A DNA stretch of 64,000 bases from DATJLY01 sp035518375 (GCA_035518375.1 DATIXQ010000055.1:15887-79886), one strand, 5' to 3'. Counted from the first letter of the stretch, positions 51,554 to 59,111 are shown. Notes: generated from the sequence alone by a model not told the origin. Made by a program: numbers and translations.

Positions 51554-52240
51554 TCAGAAGTTCTCGACCCAGGGGCGGAGTTCGACCTCCCAGGTCCAGG
51601 CGCTGCGATGCTGGCGGTGGATGCTGAGATAGGTGGCGGCGATCGCGCTCGGTTCGAGCGTCCCGTCGGGGCCGCGCTGCGCCGCGCGCTCATCGTTGGT
51701 GTCGAGCTTACGGATGCCACCGTCGATCACGAAATGCGCGACATGGATGTTCTTGGGCGCAAGCTCGCGCGCCATGCTTTGGGCAAGGCCGCGCAGGCCG
51801 AACTTGCCCATGGCGAAGGGCGCCGACTGGGCATAGCCCTTGACGCTCGCCGAGGCTCCAGTGAAGAGGATCGTGCCGTGGCCCTGCGCCAGCATGCGTT
51901 TGGCCGCCTGCTGACCCACGAGGAATCCGCCATAGCAAGAGACGACGAGCGCGTTCAGCACCTGGTCGGGATCAAGCTCGGCGACAGGCCCGCGGGCGCG
52001 CGCGCTCGGATTGTAGACGACGATGTCCAAGGGCCCGGCGGCGGCGAAGAGCGCCTCGACGTCGACGCGCTTCGAGGCATCGCAGGCGAAGACGCGAGCA
52101 CCCGTCTCCTTGGCGAGGGCCGCGAGCTTCTCGGTGTTGCGTGCGGCGAGCGCGACTTTCATGCCTTCTTTGGCGAAGAGGCGCGCGAGCGCGGCGCTCA
52201 GGCCGCTGCCCGCGCCGACGATGAGTGCGTTTTCTGCCAT
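51554..52240 (-). CDS. SDR family protein with Phe in place of the catalytic Tyr
   Basis: 228 residues. Cofactor motif ALIVGAGSGLSAALAR (GAGSGLS around 9-15, a variant of TGxxxGxG), VVYNPSA as NNAG-like stretch, and FTGASASVKGYAQSAPFAMGK. At the YxxxK position it reads F142-A-M-G-K146; a GAS serine is present (Ser130). The family to which it belongs (short, variant SDRs) is known to contain non-classical members. It might bind cofactor but be catalytically altered. A hairpin at 52253 separates it from the upstream MucR/CSD gene. Confidence 0.8.
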   Translation of the reverse strand: MAENALIVGAGSGLSAALARLFAKEGMKVALAARNTEKLAALAKETGARVFACDASKRVDVEALFAAAGPLDIVVYNPSARARGPVAELDPDQVLNALVVSCYGGFLVGQQAAKRMLAQGHGTILFTGASASVKGYAQSAPFAMGKFGLRGLAQSMARELAPKNIHVAHFVIDGGIRKLDTNDERAAQRGPDGTLEPSAIAATYLSIHRQHRSAWTWEVELRPWVENF

Positions 52241-52252
52241 GTCCGCATTCTA

Positions 52253-52274
52253 GCGCCGGCCGAACGGCCGGCGC
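52253..52274. terminator. Perfect 9-bp hairpin with GAAC loop
   Basis: GCGCCGGCC (52253-52261) and GGCCGGCGC (52266-52274) flank the tetraloop GAAC. It lies 14 bases after the stop of the MucR/CSD gene and 12 bases before the SDR start (both minus strand). No U-run follows, so intrinsic termination is uncertain; it may be a processing or attenuating structure. Confidence 0.5.
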
Positions 52275-52288
52275 CAGAGGGCGGCGGG

Positions 52289-52984
52289 TCAGCCGCCGCC
52301 GCGGCGGCCGAGAACGAGTTCCGCCTCGGCGCGTGCGGCAACGCGCTTCAGCGCCTCGCGCTTCAGCTCCACCAGCACAGGGCGCGCATGGCGGTTGTGC
52401 ACGACGCCGCCGCTCGCCGCGACCTGCCACGCGCCGCCCGGCAGCACCAGCCGCACGACGCGCGGCACGCTCTCCTCGCTCAATGTCGCCTCGACCTCCT
52501 GGCCTTTGTAGAGGCGCTGGATTGCCATCTCGTCGAGGAGCGGTTGCTCGACGATGACCTCGTCGCTGCACCCCGGAAGACGCAGCGCGCCGCGGCGCGC
52601 GCGCGGGTCGAACCATTTTACGACGCCGCGCACCATGCCGGGCCGCATGAGCGAAACTGCTGACGGCGCGGGCGCGGGCTCGGCCGCGATCTCGGCGCGC
52701 CGCACGAGCCGCGGCTGCGGCGGCGCGGGCAGGCTCTCGGCCTCGGGCGTTGGTGCTGCGACAGCGGGCGCACGCCGGCGCGGCGCGGACGCGGCACGGG
52801 GTGCGCGTGCGGGTGCCGCAATCTCTTTCGCAGCGGCCACAGGCGCCGCCACCGGCTCTCCAAGCGCGGCGAGTGCCACGGCGACGCTGTCGATCAGCTT
52901 CGGCACTTCCGCGATGGTCGTCGCGCGCCTTGCGACAAGCTTGGCCACCATGTGTGCCACGCTCGCCTGCAGCGAATTGCTCAT
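52289..52984 (-). CDS. Chimeric regulator: MucR-like N-terminal domain, Ala/Pro linker, degenerate cold-shock domain
   Basis: 231 residues. Residues 8-42 (VAHMVAKLVARRATTIAEVPK then LIDSVAVALAALG) align in pattern with the oligomerisation region of MucR/Ros regulators (IVSAYV..N.VP..ELP.LI.SV..AL..LG), but no C2H2 zinc finger follows. An Ala/Pro/Arg-rich linker of about 70 residues leads to a cold-shock-like fold at 117-182: GVVKWFDPRARRGALRL, LYKGQEVEATLSEESVPRVVRL. The RNP1 and RNP2 aromatics (KGFGFI, VFVH) are replaced by RRGALRL and EVIVEQ. Basic C-terminus. Could bind nucleic acid or act as an adaptor; function unknown. Minus strand, ATG 52984, GGGGAAGG upstream. Confidence 0.68.
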   Translation of the reverse strand: MSNSLQASVAHMVAKLVARRATTIAEVPKLIDSVAVALAALGEPVAAPVAAAKEIAAPARAPRAASAPRRRAPAVAAPTPEAESLPAPPQPRLVRRAEIAAEPAPAPSAVSLMRPGMVRGVVKWFDPRARRGALRLPGCSDEVIVEQPLLDEMAIQRLYKGQEVEATLSEESVPRVVRLVLPGGAWQVAASGGVVHNRHARPVLVELKREALKRVAARAEAELVLGRRGGG

Positions 52985-53005
52985 CTAAAAACCTTCCCCA
53001 GTATT

Positions 53006-53027
53006 CCCGCGCCCAAACACGCGCGGG
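53006..53027 (-). promoter_or_regulatory. Hairpin in the 5' leader of the MucR/CSD gene
   Basis: CCCGCGC/GCGCGGG stem with an 8-base loop, ending 22 bases before the ATG (52984) and just upstream of the GGGGAAGG ribosome-binding site. Such structures can set translation or mRNA stability; role inferred only from position. Confidence 0.35.
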
Positions 53028-53266
53028 CTCTCTCTATGTGCTGTGCTCCGGTGAACAACGACGGGACCGGAGCGTCCCGGCGCCGATCGAGCTGCATGAC
53101 CTTGCACGCGAAGCGGGCGGGCCTACTCCTTGCAAGCGCTGGCTGAAGCGGTGGGACCGGCGCGTCGCACGCCCGACGCGCAACTAGTAGTCGGGCCGGC
53201 AGAGTTTGGCAAGTTACCCGAACGAGGCGGTCTGCGACCATCGAGAAAAGCGCGACGCCCCGTGGC

Positions 53267-53292
53267 GGAACCGCCGCGCGAAGCGGGCCGTT
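53267..53292 (+). promoter_or_regulatory. EcfG-type (general stress response) promoter for the DUF1328 gene
   Basis: GGAAC at 53267-53271, a 17-base spacer and CGTT at 53289-53292 match the EcfG consensus exactly. The predicted transcript would start near 53299 and leave a 37-base leader with GGAAGGG before the ATG at 53336. Strong positional support for sigma-EcfG control. Confidence 0.65.
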
Positions 53293-53335
53293 GCTTGGAG
53301 GCATGCCGGACGGAACCGGCGGAAGGGATCGAGCG

Positions 53336-53515
53336 ATGCTCTATTGGGCGTTGGTTTTCTTGATTATCGCGATCATCGCCGGTGCGCTGGGTTTCGGCGG
53401 GATCGCGGCGACGGCGGCCGGCATTGCCAAGGTGCTGTTCTTCGTATTCCTCGTGATCTTCTTGGTGGCGCTCATCATGGGCCTCGCGCGGCGGCGCGGG
53501 CCGCCGCTGATCTAG
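53336..53515 (+). CDS. DUF1328/UPF0391 family small membrane protein (YtjA-like)
   Basis: 59 residues from ATG 53336 (GGAAGGGATCGAGCG upstream). Two membrane segments: LYWALVFLIIAIIAGALGF and AKVLFFVFLVIFLVALIMG, linked by a Gly/Ala turn GGIAATAAGI typical of the family, and a short basic tail. The family is widespread in proteobacteria and uncharacterised, often stress-induced. The EcfG-type promoter just upstream agrees with that. Convergent with the XRE gene, 19-base gap. Confidence 0.88.
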   Translation: MLYWALVFLIIAIIAGALGFGGIAATAAGIAKVLFFVFLVIFLVALIMGLARRRGPPLI

Positions 53516-53534
53516 GCGCGCAGGCCACGCGCGC

Positions 53535-53918
53535 TCAGTGCTGCGTCGCGAGCGCGCGTGCGAGCTGGCTCAGCGCCTCCTGGTGCCGCTCGTTCGAGAT
53601 CTGGGCGAAGTTGCGCGCAAGCTCAAGGCACATGCGCTCGCGCTGGCTGATCGGCCGCCCGGTCTGGCTGTCGAGCCCCTCGAAGAAATAGCTCACGGGC
53701 ACGCTTAGCACCCGCGCGATCTCGAACAGCCGCCCGGCCGACACGCGATTGATGCCGCGCTCGTATTTGTGCGCCTGCTGATAGGTCACGCCGATCAGGT
53801 CGGCGAGCTGCTGCTGGGTCAGGCCCAGCATGATGCGGCGCTCGCGGATGCGGGCACCGACATGGCGATCGATGTCCTGCGTACGGCTCGTCGTTCGCTT
53901 CGCTTCGGTATCGCTCAT
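53535..53918 (-). CDS. XRE family helix-turn-helix transcriptional regulator
   Basis: 127 residues. HTH at about 22-78: IRERRIMLGLTQQQLADLIGV, VTYQQAHKYERGINRVSAGRL, EIARVLSVPVSYFFEGL, the Cro/C1-type fold. The C-terminal 45 residues (RERMCLELARNFAQISNERHQEALSQLARAL) are helical and may oligomerise. Small XRE regulators of this form are frequent in alphaproteobacteria. A hairpin CGGCGCC/GGCGCCG (53950-53966) and a TAGAAT element lie just upstream of the start, which has only a weak ribosome-binding site. Confidence 0.9.
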   Translation of the reverse strand: MSDTEAKRTTSRTQDIDRHVGARIRERRIMLGLTQQQLADLIGVTYQQAHKYERGINRVSAGRLFEIARVLSVPVSYFFEGLDSQTGRPISQRERMCLELARNFAQISNERHQEALSQLARALATQH

Positions 53919-54298
53919 GTGACTCTGTCAGATTCTAAGAGGAACGCCGCGGCGCCAACGGCGCCGGGCGAGCCGACATGGCAAGGTGCGTGTCGCCGAA
54001 ATGTTCCGCAGCGAGCCCGATATGAACCCGCGCCGGGCGCCTAACCCTCCGCTCCGACTTCGGCGCGGCCCTCGTCTGCGCGCATCGCATTGCTCGCATC
54101 TCGTCCATTTGCGCGCGTGCAAAGACGCCGTGGCGATCAAAACGGCACCTGTTTCGACCGCTGGTTCAGATAACGTCGCCCGGTTGCTCTGGTTCCGTCA
54201 AAGGGTCGGGCGGCGCGCCGGGCATGGCCGCATTGCACAGGTTTGACTTCGCCTTTGCCCAATGTTAACCACGGAAAAGCCACACCCCGCGGAACCCA
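53919..54298. other. Divergent intergenic region (380 bases)
   Basis: Between the XRE gene (minus) and the alpha/beta hydrolase gene (plus). Seen here: hairpin 53950-53966; an EcfG-type promoter match on the minus strand (54172-54196); a weak TTGACT-N16-TTAACC pair at 54243-54270 that could drive the hydrolase. A 70-codon minus-strand frame (54140-53928) is arginine-rich, has no family features and is not called as a gene. Confidence 0.55.
54172..54196 (-). promoter_or_regulatory. EcfG-type promoter match, minus strand
   Basis: On the minus strand: GGAAC (54196-54192), 16-base spacer, CGTT (54175-54172). It points toward the XRE regulator 254 bases away, with no recognised gene between, so the transcript would carry a long leader, a small RNA or the unnamed 70-codon frame. 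Exact consensus match; function unproven. Confidence 0.4.
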
Positions 54299-55129
54299 AT
54301 GCCCCGGATTTCGATTGGCGACTGCCATTTGTTCTACGAGCGGCACGGCGCGGGGTTTCCCGCCGTCCTGGTGAGCGGCCTCGCCGGCACCGCGCAATAC
54401 TGGCACGACCAGATCCCGGCGCTGTCGCGCTGCTATGAGGTCATCGTCCACGATCACCGCGGGGTCGGCCAAAGCGACGCCGCGGTGGCGACCCCCACGG
54501 TCGAGCGCATGGCGCAAGATGTGCTCGCGCTCATGAACGCGCTCGACATCAAGAAGGCGCATATCATCGGCCATTCTGCGGGCGGCGCGGTCGCGCAAAT
54601 CCTCGCGATCGAGCATCCGCAGCGCTGCGCCAGCATCGTCGTCGCCGCAAGCTGGCCCAAGCCCGATGCATATTTCCGGCGCCTCTTTGCGCTGCGCAAG
54701 GAGGTGCTGACGCGGCTGGGGCCCGCGAGCTACGTGCAGACCAATACGCTCCTGACCTATCCCCCCAGCTATATCGCCCGCAACAACGAGAAGCTGCGCC
54801 ATATGGAGGCGCAAGCGCTTGCGCATTTTCCATCAGTCGAGCACATGATCGGCCGCATCGACGCCGTCCTGGCGTTTGATCGCACGGCCGAGCTCGGCCG
54901 CATCCGCACGCCGGCCCTCATCGTAGCGGCACAGGACGACCTCGTGACGCCAGCTTACTTCACCGAGGATCTGGCGCGCCGCATTCCCGGAGCCGAGGCC
55001 AAGTTCTTCCCCCAAGGCGGGCACTACTTCAGCCAAGTCAATCCGCGCGAATTCATCCAGGCGCTGCAACCATTCCTCGCCATCCACACGCCAGCAGCGG
55101 CGCGCCCTGCCGAGGCCCGCGTGAACTGA
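54299..55129 (+). CDS. Alpha/beta hydrolase, PcaD/RutD-like
   Basis: 276 residues. Nucleophile in GHSAGGAVA (about residue 99), acid in VAAQDDLVTP and base His in GGHYFSQVNP, with VSGLAGTAQYWHDQ oxyanion region and DHRGVGQSD. The sequence pattern is that of 3-oxoadipate enol-lactonase and of RutD aminoacrylate hydrolase. No pathway genes adjoin it, so substrate is open. Preceded by the intergenic region with a weak TTGACT/TTAACC promoter. Confidence 0.85.
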   Translation: MPRISIGDCHLFYERHGAGFPAVLVSGLAGTAQYWHDQIPALSRCYEVIVHDHRGVGQSDAAVATPTVERMAQDVLALMNALDIKKAHIIGHSAGGAVAQILAIEHPQRCASIVVAASWPKPDAYFRRLFALRKEVLTRLGPASYVQTNTLLTYPPSYIARNNEKLRHMEAQALAHFPSVEHMIGRIDAVLAFDRTAELGRIRTPALIVAAQDDLVTPAYFTEDLARRIPGAEAKFFPQGGHYFSQVNPREFIQALQPFLAIHTPAAARPAEARVN

Positions 55130-55246
55130 TCCCCTCGCAGGGGGCTAAGTCCTTGGAAATTAATCCTTCGGCAAGGTTTCGACCATAGCCTTTCGAGGCG
55201 CGTTGGCCGGTCGCCGCGCGCTCGTTGCGCGAAGGTGGTCTTCCCC

Positions 55247-56944
55247 ATGGCCCAGGACGTCAACGCCGCACCGGCCCGCGTCTTGGCCGCGCTTGCCGCC
55301 GCCGGCGACGCCGCCTACGAATGGGATCTGCAGAGCGACGTCATGACGTGGCACGGCTCGCCGCGCATGCTCGGCCTTACCGACGAAGAGTCGATCGCCA
55401 CCGGCAAGGGCTTCGCCGGCCGCATCAATCCCGAAGATCTCCTGCTGCGCCAGCAGCGGTTGCAGAGCCACTACAATCGCGGCAGCGCATTCGACGTGGA
55501 GTACCGCATACGTTTGGGCGACGGCGGCTTCGCTTGGCTGAACGAGCGCGGTACGGTCGAGCTCGACCGCGTCGGCCGGCCCAGCCGCATGCTCGGCGTG
55601 CTGCGCGTGGTGACCCAGCGCAAGACGCAGGAGCAGCGGCTCGAGCGGCTTGCGAACTACGACGACCTCACCGGTCACTTCAACAAGAAGCGCCTGCGCG
55701 AAGCGCTCGACCATATGCTCGCGCACAGCACGCGCACGAGACTTGCCGGGGCCTATCTTGCGATCGGCATCGACAAGCTCGCCAACATCAACGACACCTT
55801 CGGCTACGAGACGGGCGACAAGGTCATCGTCGAGATGGGGCAGAGGCTCGACCGCTGCCTGCGCGTGTCCGACGTGATCGGACGCGTCGGCGGCGACCGC
55901 TTCGGCATCGTCCTCGCGCATTGCCCCGAGCACAACATCGCGACCGTCGCCGAGAAGATTCTCGGCGCCGTCAGCCAGATGCCGTTCGATACCGAGGGCG
56001 GCCCCGTCTACGCCACCGTCTCGGTCGGCGCGGCGTCATATCCCGACCAGGCCAAGACATCCTACGAAGTCATGACGCGCGCGGAGACTGCGCTCGCCGA
56101 AGCCAAGCGCGCCGGGCGCGACTGCTTCGTGCCGTACCGCATCTCCGACGAGCAGCGGCAGCGCCACCGCAATGGCGTGGCCTTGGGCGAGCGCGTGCAG
56201 CGCGCACTCCGCGACCAGCGCCTCTGCTTTGCCTATCAGCCGGTGATCGACGCCAACAGCGGCGCGGTCGATTATTACGAGTGCCTCCTGCGCATGATCG
56301 ACGACGACGGCCGCGTCGTTCCGGCCTCCGAATTCGTCGCCGCGATCGAGAAGCTCGGCTACATCCGGCTCATCGATCGCTATGTGCTCGAGCGCGCGGT
56401 GGCCGAAACCGCGGCGCATCCGGGCGTCTGCCTCGGCTTCAACATTTCCGGCTTTACCGCGACCGACCGTGCGTGGCTGAGGGGCGCCGCCGCGATCCTT
56501 CAGGACCAGCGTGAGACCGCAAGCCGCCTCGTCGTCGAGATCACCGAGACGGCGGCACTCCACGACCTCGAGGAATCGGCAGAGTTCGTCACCACCTTGC
56601 GCCAGTTCGGCTGCCGCATCGCGCTCGACGATTTCGGCGCGGGCTTCACGTCATTGCGCCATCTCCAGGCGCTTTCGCTCGACACGGTCAAGATCGACGG
56701 AGCCTTCGTGCGCAATCTCGCGCACAAGGCCGACAACCAGGTGTTCCTGCGCCATCTCGTCGGGCTGGCGCGGAGCCTCAATCTCATGACCGTCGCCGAA
56801 TGCGTCGAGACGGCGGAAGAGGCGGCGATGCTGCGCCGCGAGGGCGTGCATTTCCTGCAGGGCTATTACTACGGCGCGCCGTCGCTCGAGCCGCCCTGGG
56901 CCGCCGCACCCGGACAAAAACGCGCCGCCGTCGGCGCCGACTGA
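55247..56944 (+). CDS. PAS-GGDEF-EAL protein with GGDRF and ECL variants
   Basis: 565 residues from ATG 55247 (GTG 55235 is an in-frame alternative). PAS fold at about 20-125 (AAYEWDLQSDVMTWHGSPRM...). GGDEF domain: active-site motif GGDRF at 215-219 (Glu to Arg), with the inhibitory-site RxxD (RVSD, 206-209) five residues upstream retained. EAL domain: ECL at 345-347, then FNISG (Asn399), EITE (431-434), DDFGAGFTSL (Asp461/462) and VKID (Lys482), i.e. the metal and catalytic residues remain. Likely a c-di-GMP phosphodiesterase with a regulatory, non-cyclase GGDEF domain; no transmembrane segment seen. Confidence 0.88.
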   Translation: MAQDVNAAPARVLAALAAAGDAAYEWDLQSDVMTWHGSPRMLGLTDEESIATGKGFAGRINPEDLLLRQQRLQSHYNRGSAFDVEYRIRLGDGGFAWLNERGTVELDRVGRPSRMLGVLRVVTQRKTQEQRLERLANYDDLTGHFNKKRLREALDHMLAHSTRTRLAGAYLAIGIDKLANINDTFGYETGDKVIVEMGQRLDRCLRVSDVIGRVGGDRFGIVLAHCPEHNIATVAEKILGAVSQMPFDTEGGPVYATVSVGAASYPDQAKTSYEVMTRAETALAEAKRAGRDCFVPYRISDEQRQRHRNGVALGERVQRALRDQRLCFAYQPVIDANSGAVDYYECLLRMIDDDGRVVPASEFVAAIEKLGYIRLIDRYVLERAVAETAAHPGVCLGFNISGFTATDRAWLRGAAAILQDQRETASRLVVEITETAALHDLEESAEFVTTLRQFGCRIALDDFGAGFTSLRHLQALSLDTVKIDGAFVRNLAHKADNQVFLRHLVGLARSLNLMTVAECVETAEEAAMLRREGVHFLQGYYYGAPSLEPPWAAAPGQKRAAVGAD

Positions 56945-56956
56945 CGCAATCTCCGG

Positions 56957-57550
56957 CTATTCTTTCTTCTGGCTCAGGTCGTTGACCTGCTGCTGCAGGT
57001 TGTTGATGCGCTGGCGCAGCTCGTCGAGCGTGGGCTCGCTGCCCTGTTCCTCGGGCTTGTCGCTTTTCGGCTTCTCGCCGGCATTGGCGGGGAAGGGCGA
57101 GAACATCTTCATGGTCTTCTCGAAGAGCGCCAGATTCTGCTTGCCCATCTCTTCCAAGGGGCCGAACGGGAAGAGCCCGCCGAACGCGTCCTGCAGGCTC
57201 TTGCGCATCTGCTCCTGGTTGCGCGCGAATGTTGCCATCGCGTGGTCAAGATAACGCGGCACAAGCCACTGCATGCTATCGCCGTAGAGGCTGATGAGCT
57301 GGCGCAGAAAGCTGATCGGCAGGAGGTTCTGACCCTTCTGCTCCTCTTCGACGATGATCTGCGTCAGCACCGCGCGCGTGATGTCTTCGCTGCTCTTGGC
57401 GTCGTAGACGACGAACTCGTTCCCCTGCTTCACCATGCGGCTCAAATCGTCGAGCGTCACGTAGCTGCTCGTTGCCGTGTTGTAGAGCCGCCGGTTTGCA
57501 TATTTCTTGATCACTACCGGCTGCGCGTCCGCGCCGCTCTTCTCCGCCAT
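56957..57550 (-). CDS. phaR: Polyhydroxyalkanoate synthesis repressor PhaR
   Basis: 197 residues. VVIKKYANRRLYNTATSSYV and TLDDLSRMVKQGNEFVVYDAKSSEDIT form the N-terminal DNA-binding PHB-accumulation-regulator domain; SFLRQLISLYGDSMQWLVPRYLDHAM is the following PHB_acc repeat. The C-terminus ends in a coiled coil (ELRQRINNLQQQVNDL). PhaR represses phasin/PHA genes and binds nascent granules. It faces away from the PhaC-like and PhaA/PhaB genes at 57.7-61.1 kb, as usual for this cluster. Confidence 0.95.
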   Translation of the reverse strand: MAEKSGADAQPVVIKKYANRRLYNTATSSYVTLDDLSRMVKQGNEFVVYDAKSSEDITRAVLTQIIVEEEQKGQNLLPISFLRQLISLYGDSMQWLVPRYLDHAMATFARNQEQMRKSLQDAFGGLFPFGPLEEMGKQNLALFEKTMKMFSPFPANAGEKPKSDKPEEQGSEPTLDELRQRINNLQQQVNDLSQKKE

Positions 57551-57666
57551 TGCGCTTCCTTGACCCCCCTCGAAAAGGCGTCACCAGAGCGCCAGCATAA
57601 CATCGCCGGTAGAGCGCCGCGACTCCCCTTCTGGCCTTCGCCGACTCGCGACGATATAATGCGTTT

Positions 57667-58011
57667 ATGGCGGATCCGCCGGATGTCGCTGAGCTTGCCA
57701 AGCGGTATGTCGACCTGTGGCAGGACCATTTGATGGCGCTCGCGGGCGACCCCGCGCTCGCCGAAAGCATGGCGCGACTTTTCACGGGCGCTGCGCCGTG
57801 GCCGATGCCGCGGCCGGGCGGCGGTGAGCGTGGATTCAGCACCGCGTCAGGGGCCGCGGCCGCTGCCGCTCCATCTTCTGAACGCGAGCGCGACGTGGCT
57901 CAGCTCGCGCGCCGCCTTGCCTCTGCTGAGGAGCGGCTCGCTGCCCTTGAGGCTCGAGTTGGCGCCCGAGGCGAGCGCCCTCAAAAAAAGTCTCGCCGCC
58001 GCCGCTCTTGA
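57667..58011 (+). CDS. Small PHA-synthase-associated protein, unknown (possible PhaE-like partner)
   Basis: 114 residues. N-terminal part PPDVAELAKRYVDLWQDHLM and GDPALAESMARLF resembles the start of PHA-synthase partner proteins; the C-terminus is a short coiled coil (ERDVAQLARRLASAEERLAALEARV) and a basic tail KKSRRRRS. The last 188 bases overlap the PhaC-like gene in another frame. The upstream 57667-57823 part has the high third-position GC of a real gene; in the overlap the PhaC frame looks stronger. A TATAAT at 57655-57660 sits 6 bases before the ATG. Confidence 0.5.
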   Translation: MADPPDVAELAKRYVDLWQDHLMALAGDPALAESMARLFTGAAPWPMPRPGGGERGFSTASGAAAAAAPSSERERDVAQLARRLASAEERLAALEARVGARGERPQKKSRRRRS

Positions 58012-59071
58012 GCCGATCAGCGCGGCGCTCGACCGCGAGCTCCGGGCGCGCGCCGGCGCGTTCCTCGCGGGCATCGAGCGCTATCGCCATCATCCTTACC
58101 GCCGCGCGCTCGCCGACCCGCCAGCGCTGTGGCAGGAAGGCACGACCCGCCTCCTGGATTACGGGCGCCCGGGTGATCCCGTGCTCCTCGTCGTGCCGTC
58201 GCTCATCAATCGCGCCTATATCCTCGATCTTGCGCCGGCGACGAGCCTCATGCGCCATCTCGCCGGCGAACGCATCCGGCCACTCCTCGTCGATTGGGGT
58301 GCGCCGGGCGAAAGCGAGCGCGGCTTTGGACTGACGGAGTACGTGGCGGGCCGGCTCGAGGCGGCGCTCGACGCCGCCGTAGCGCTGGCGCGCGCGCCGG
58401 TCGGGGTCATGGGCTATTGCATGGGCGGGCTCCTGGCGCTGGCGCTCGCGCAGCGCCGGCGGCGCGACGTAAGCGCGCTCGCGCTGCTCGCGACGCCGTG
58501 GAGCTTCCATGCCGAGCGCGCGGGACACGCGAAGCTCTTGGGCGCGCTCGCCGCTCCCCTCGGGCTCACGTGTGCGCCGCTTGGCGAGGTGCCGGTCGAC
58601 ATCCTCCAGGCCCTTTTCACGGCCGCCGACCCGCTCGTCGCGATGCGCAAGTTCTCGCACTTTGCTGCGCAAGCGGACGGGCCCGCGGCGCACCATTTCG
58701 TCGCGGTCGAGGATTGGCTCAATGACGGTGTGCCGCTGGCGCTCAAGGTTGCGCAGGAATGTCTCGCCGGATGGTACGGCGCGGACGAGCCGGGGCGTGG
58801 GGAATGGCGTATCGCCGGCCGTGCCATCCGGCCGCGGGACGTGGCGCAGCCGGCGCTCGTCATCGTTCCGTCGCACGACCGGATCGTGCCGCCCGCGAGC
58901 GCCGAGGCGGTCGTTCCGGCTTTGCCCGCGGGCGAGCGGCTCGTGCCGTCCTCGGGACATATCGGCATGATCGTCGGCCGTACCGCGCCCGCCGAGGTGT
59001 GGCGGCCCTTGGCGCGCTGGCTCAAGGGGAATTTGCGCCGACCGGGTTCCAAAACGCGGCGAGAAGGCTAA
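57824..59071 (+). CDS. phaC: Poly(3-hydroxyalkanoate) synthase-like protein (PhaC, class III/IV size)
   Basis: 415 residues from GTG 57824. Core alpha/beta hydrolase with the PHA-synthase lipase-like box GYCMGG and Cys199 as nucleophile, preceded by PVLLVVPSLINRAYILDL and LLVDWGAPGESE, then VPSHDRIVPP (Asp) and SSGHIGMIVG (His). Class I PhaC is about 600 residues; this length fits the class III/IV type. Together with PhaA and PhaB immediately downstream it would polymerise 3-hydroxybutyryl-CoA. The true start is uncertain because of the overlapping upstream frame. Confidence 0.8.
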   Translation: MSVDSAPRQGPRPLPLHLLNASATWLSSRAALPLLRSGSLPLRLELAPEASALKKSLAAAALEPISAALDRELRARAGAFLAGIERYRHHPYRRALADPPALWQEGTTRLLDYGRPGDPVLLVVPSLINRAYILDLAPATSLMRHLAGERIRPLLVDWGAPGESERGFGLTEYVAGRLEAALDAAVALARAPVGVMGYCMGGLLALALAQRRRRDVSALALLATPWSFHAERAGHAKLLGALAAPLGLTCAPLGEVPVDILQALFTAADPLVAMRKFSHFAAQADGPAAHHFVAVEDWLNDGVPLALKVAQECLAGWYGADEPGRGEWRIAGRAIRPRDVAQPALVIVPSHDRIVPPASAEAVVPALPAGERLVPSSGHIGMIVGRTAPAEVWRPLARWLKGNLRRPGSKTRREG

Positions 59072-59111
59072 TCTAAAGGCGATCGACCCGTAACCCGAGG
59101 GGAGAGACCCC

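Larger units (their letters stand above)
52985..53335. other. Divergent intergenic region (351 bases) without a gene
   Basis: Lies between the MucR/CSD gene (minus) and the DUF1328 gene (plus). It contains the hairpin CCCGCGC (53006-53012)/GCGCGGG (53021-53027) in the leader of the MucR/CSD gene and the EcfG-type promoter at 53267-53292 for the DUF1328 gene. A frame of 77-107 codons exists in several phases but shows no family features; I regard these as noncoding. Confidence 0.6.

Noticed and set aside
53928..54140. 70-codon minus-strand frame ending 9 bases before the XRE start
   Set aside because: TTG start without ribosome-binding site and Arg-rich shadow-like composition; mentioned only with the promoter match.
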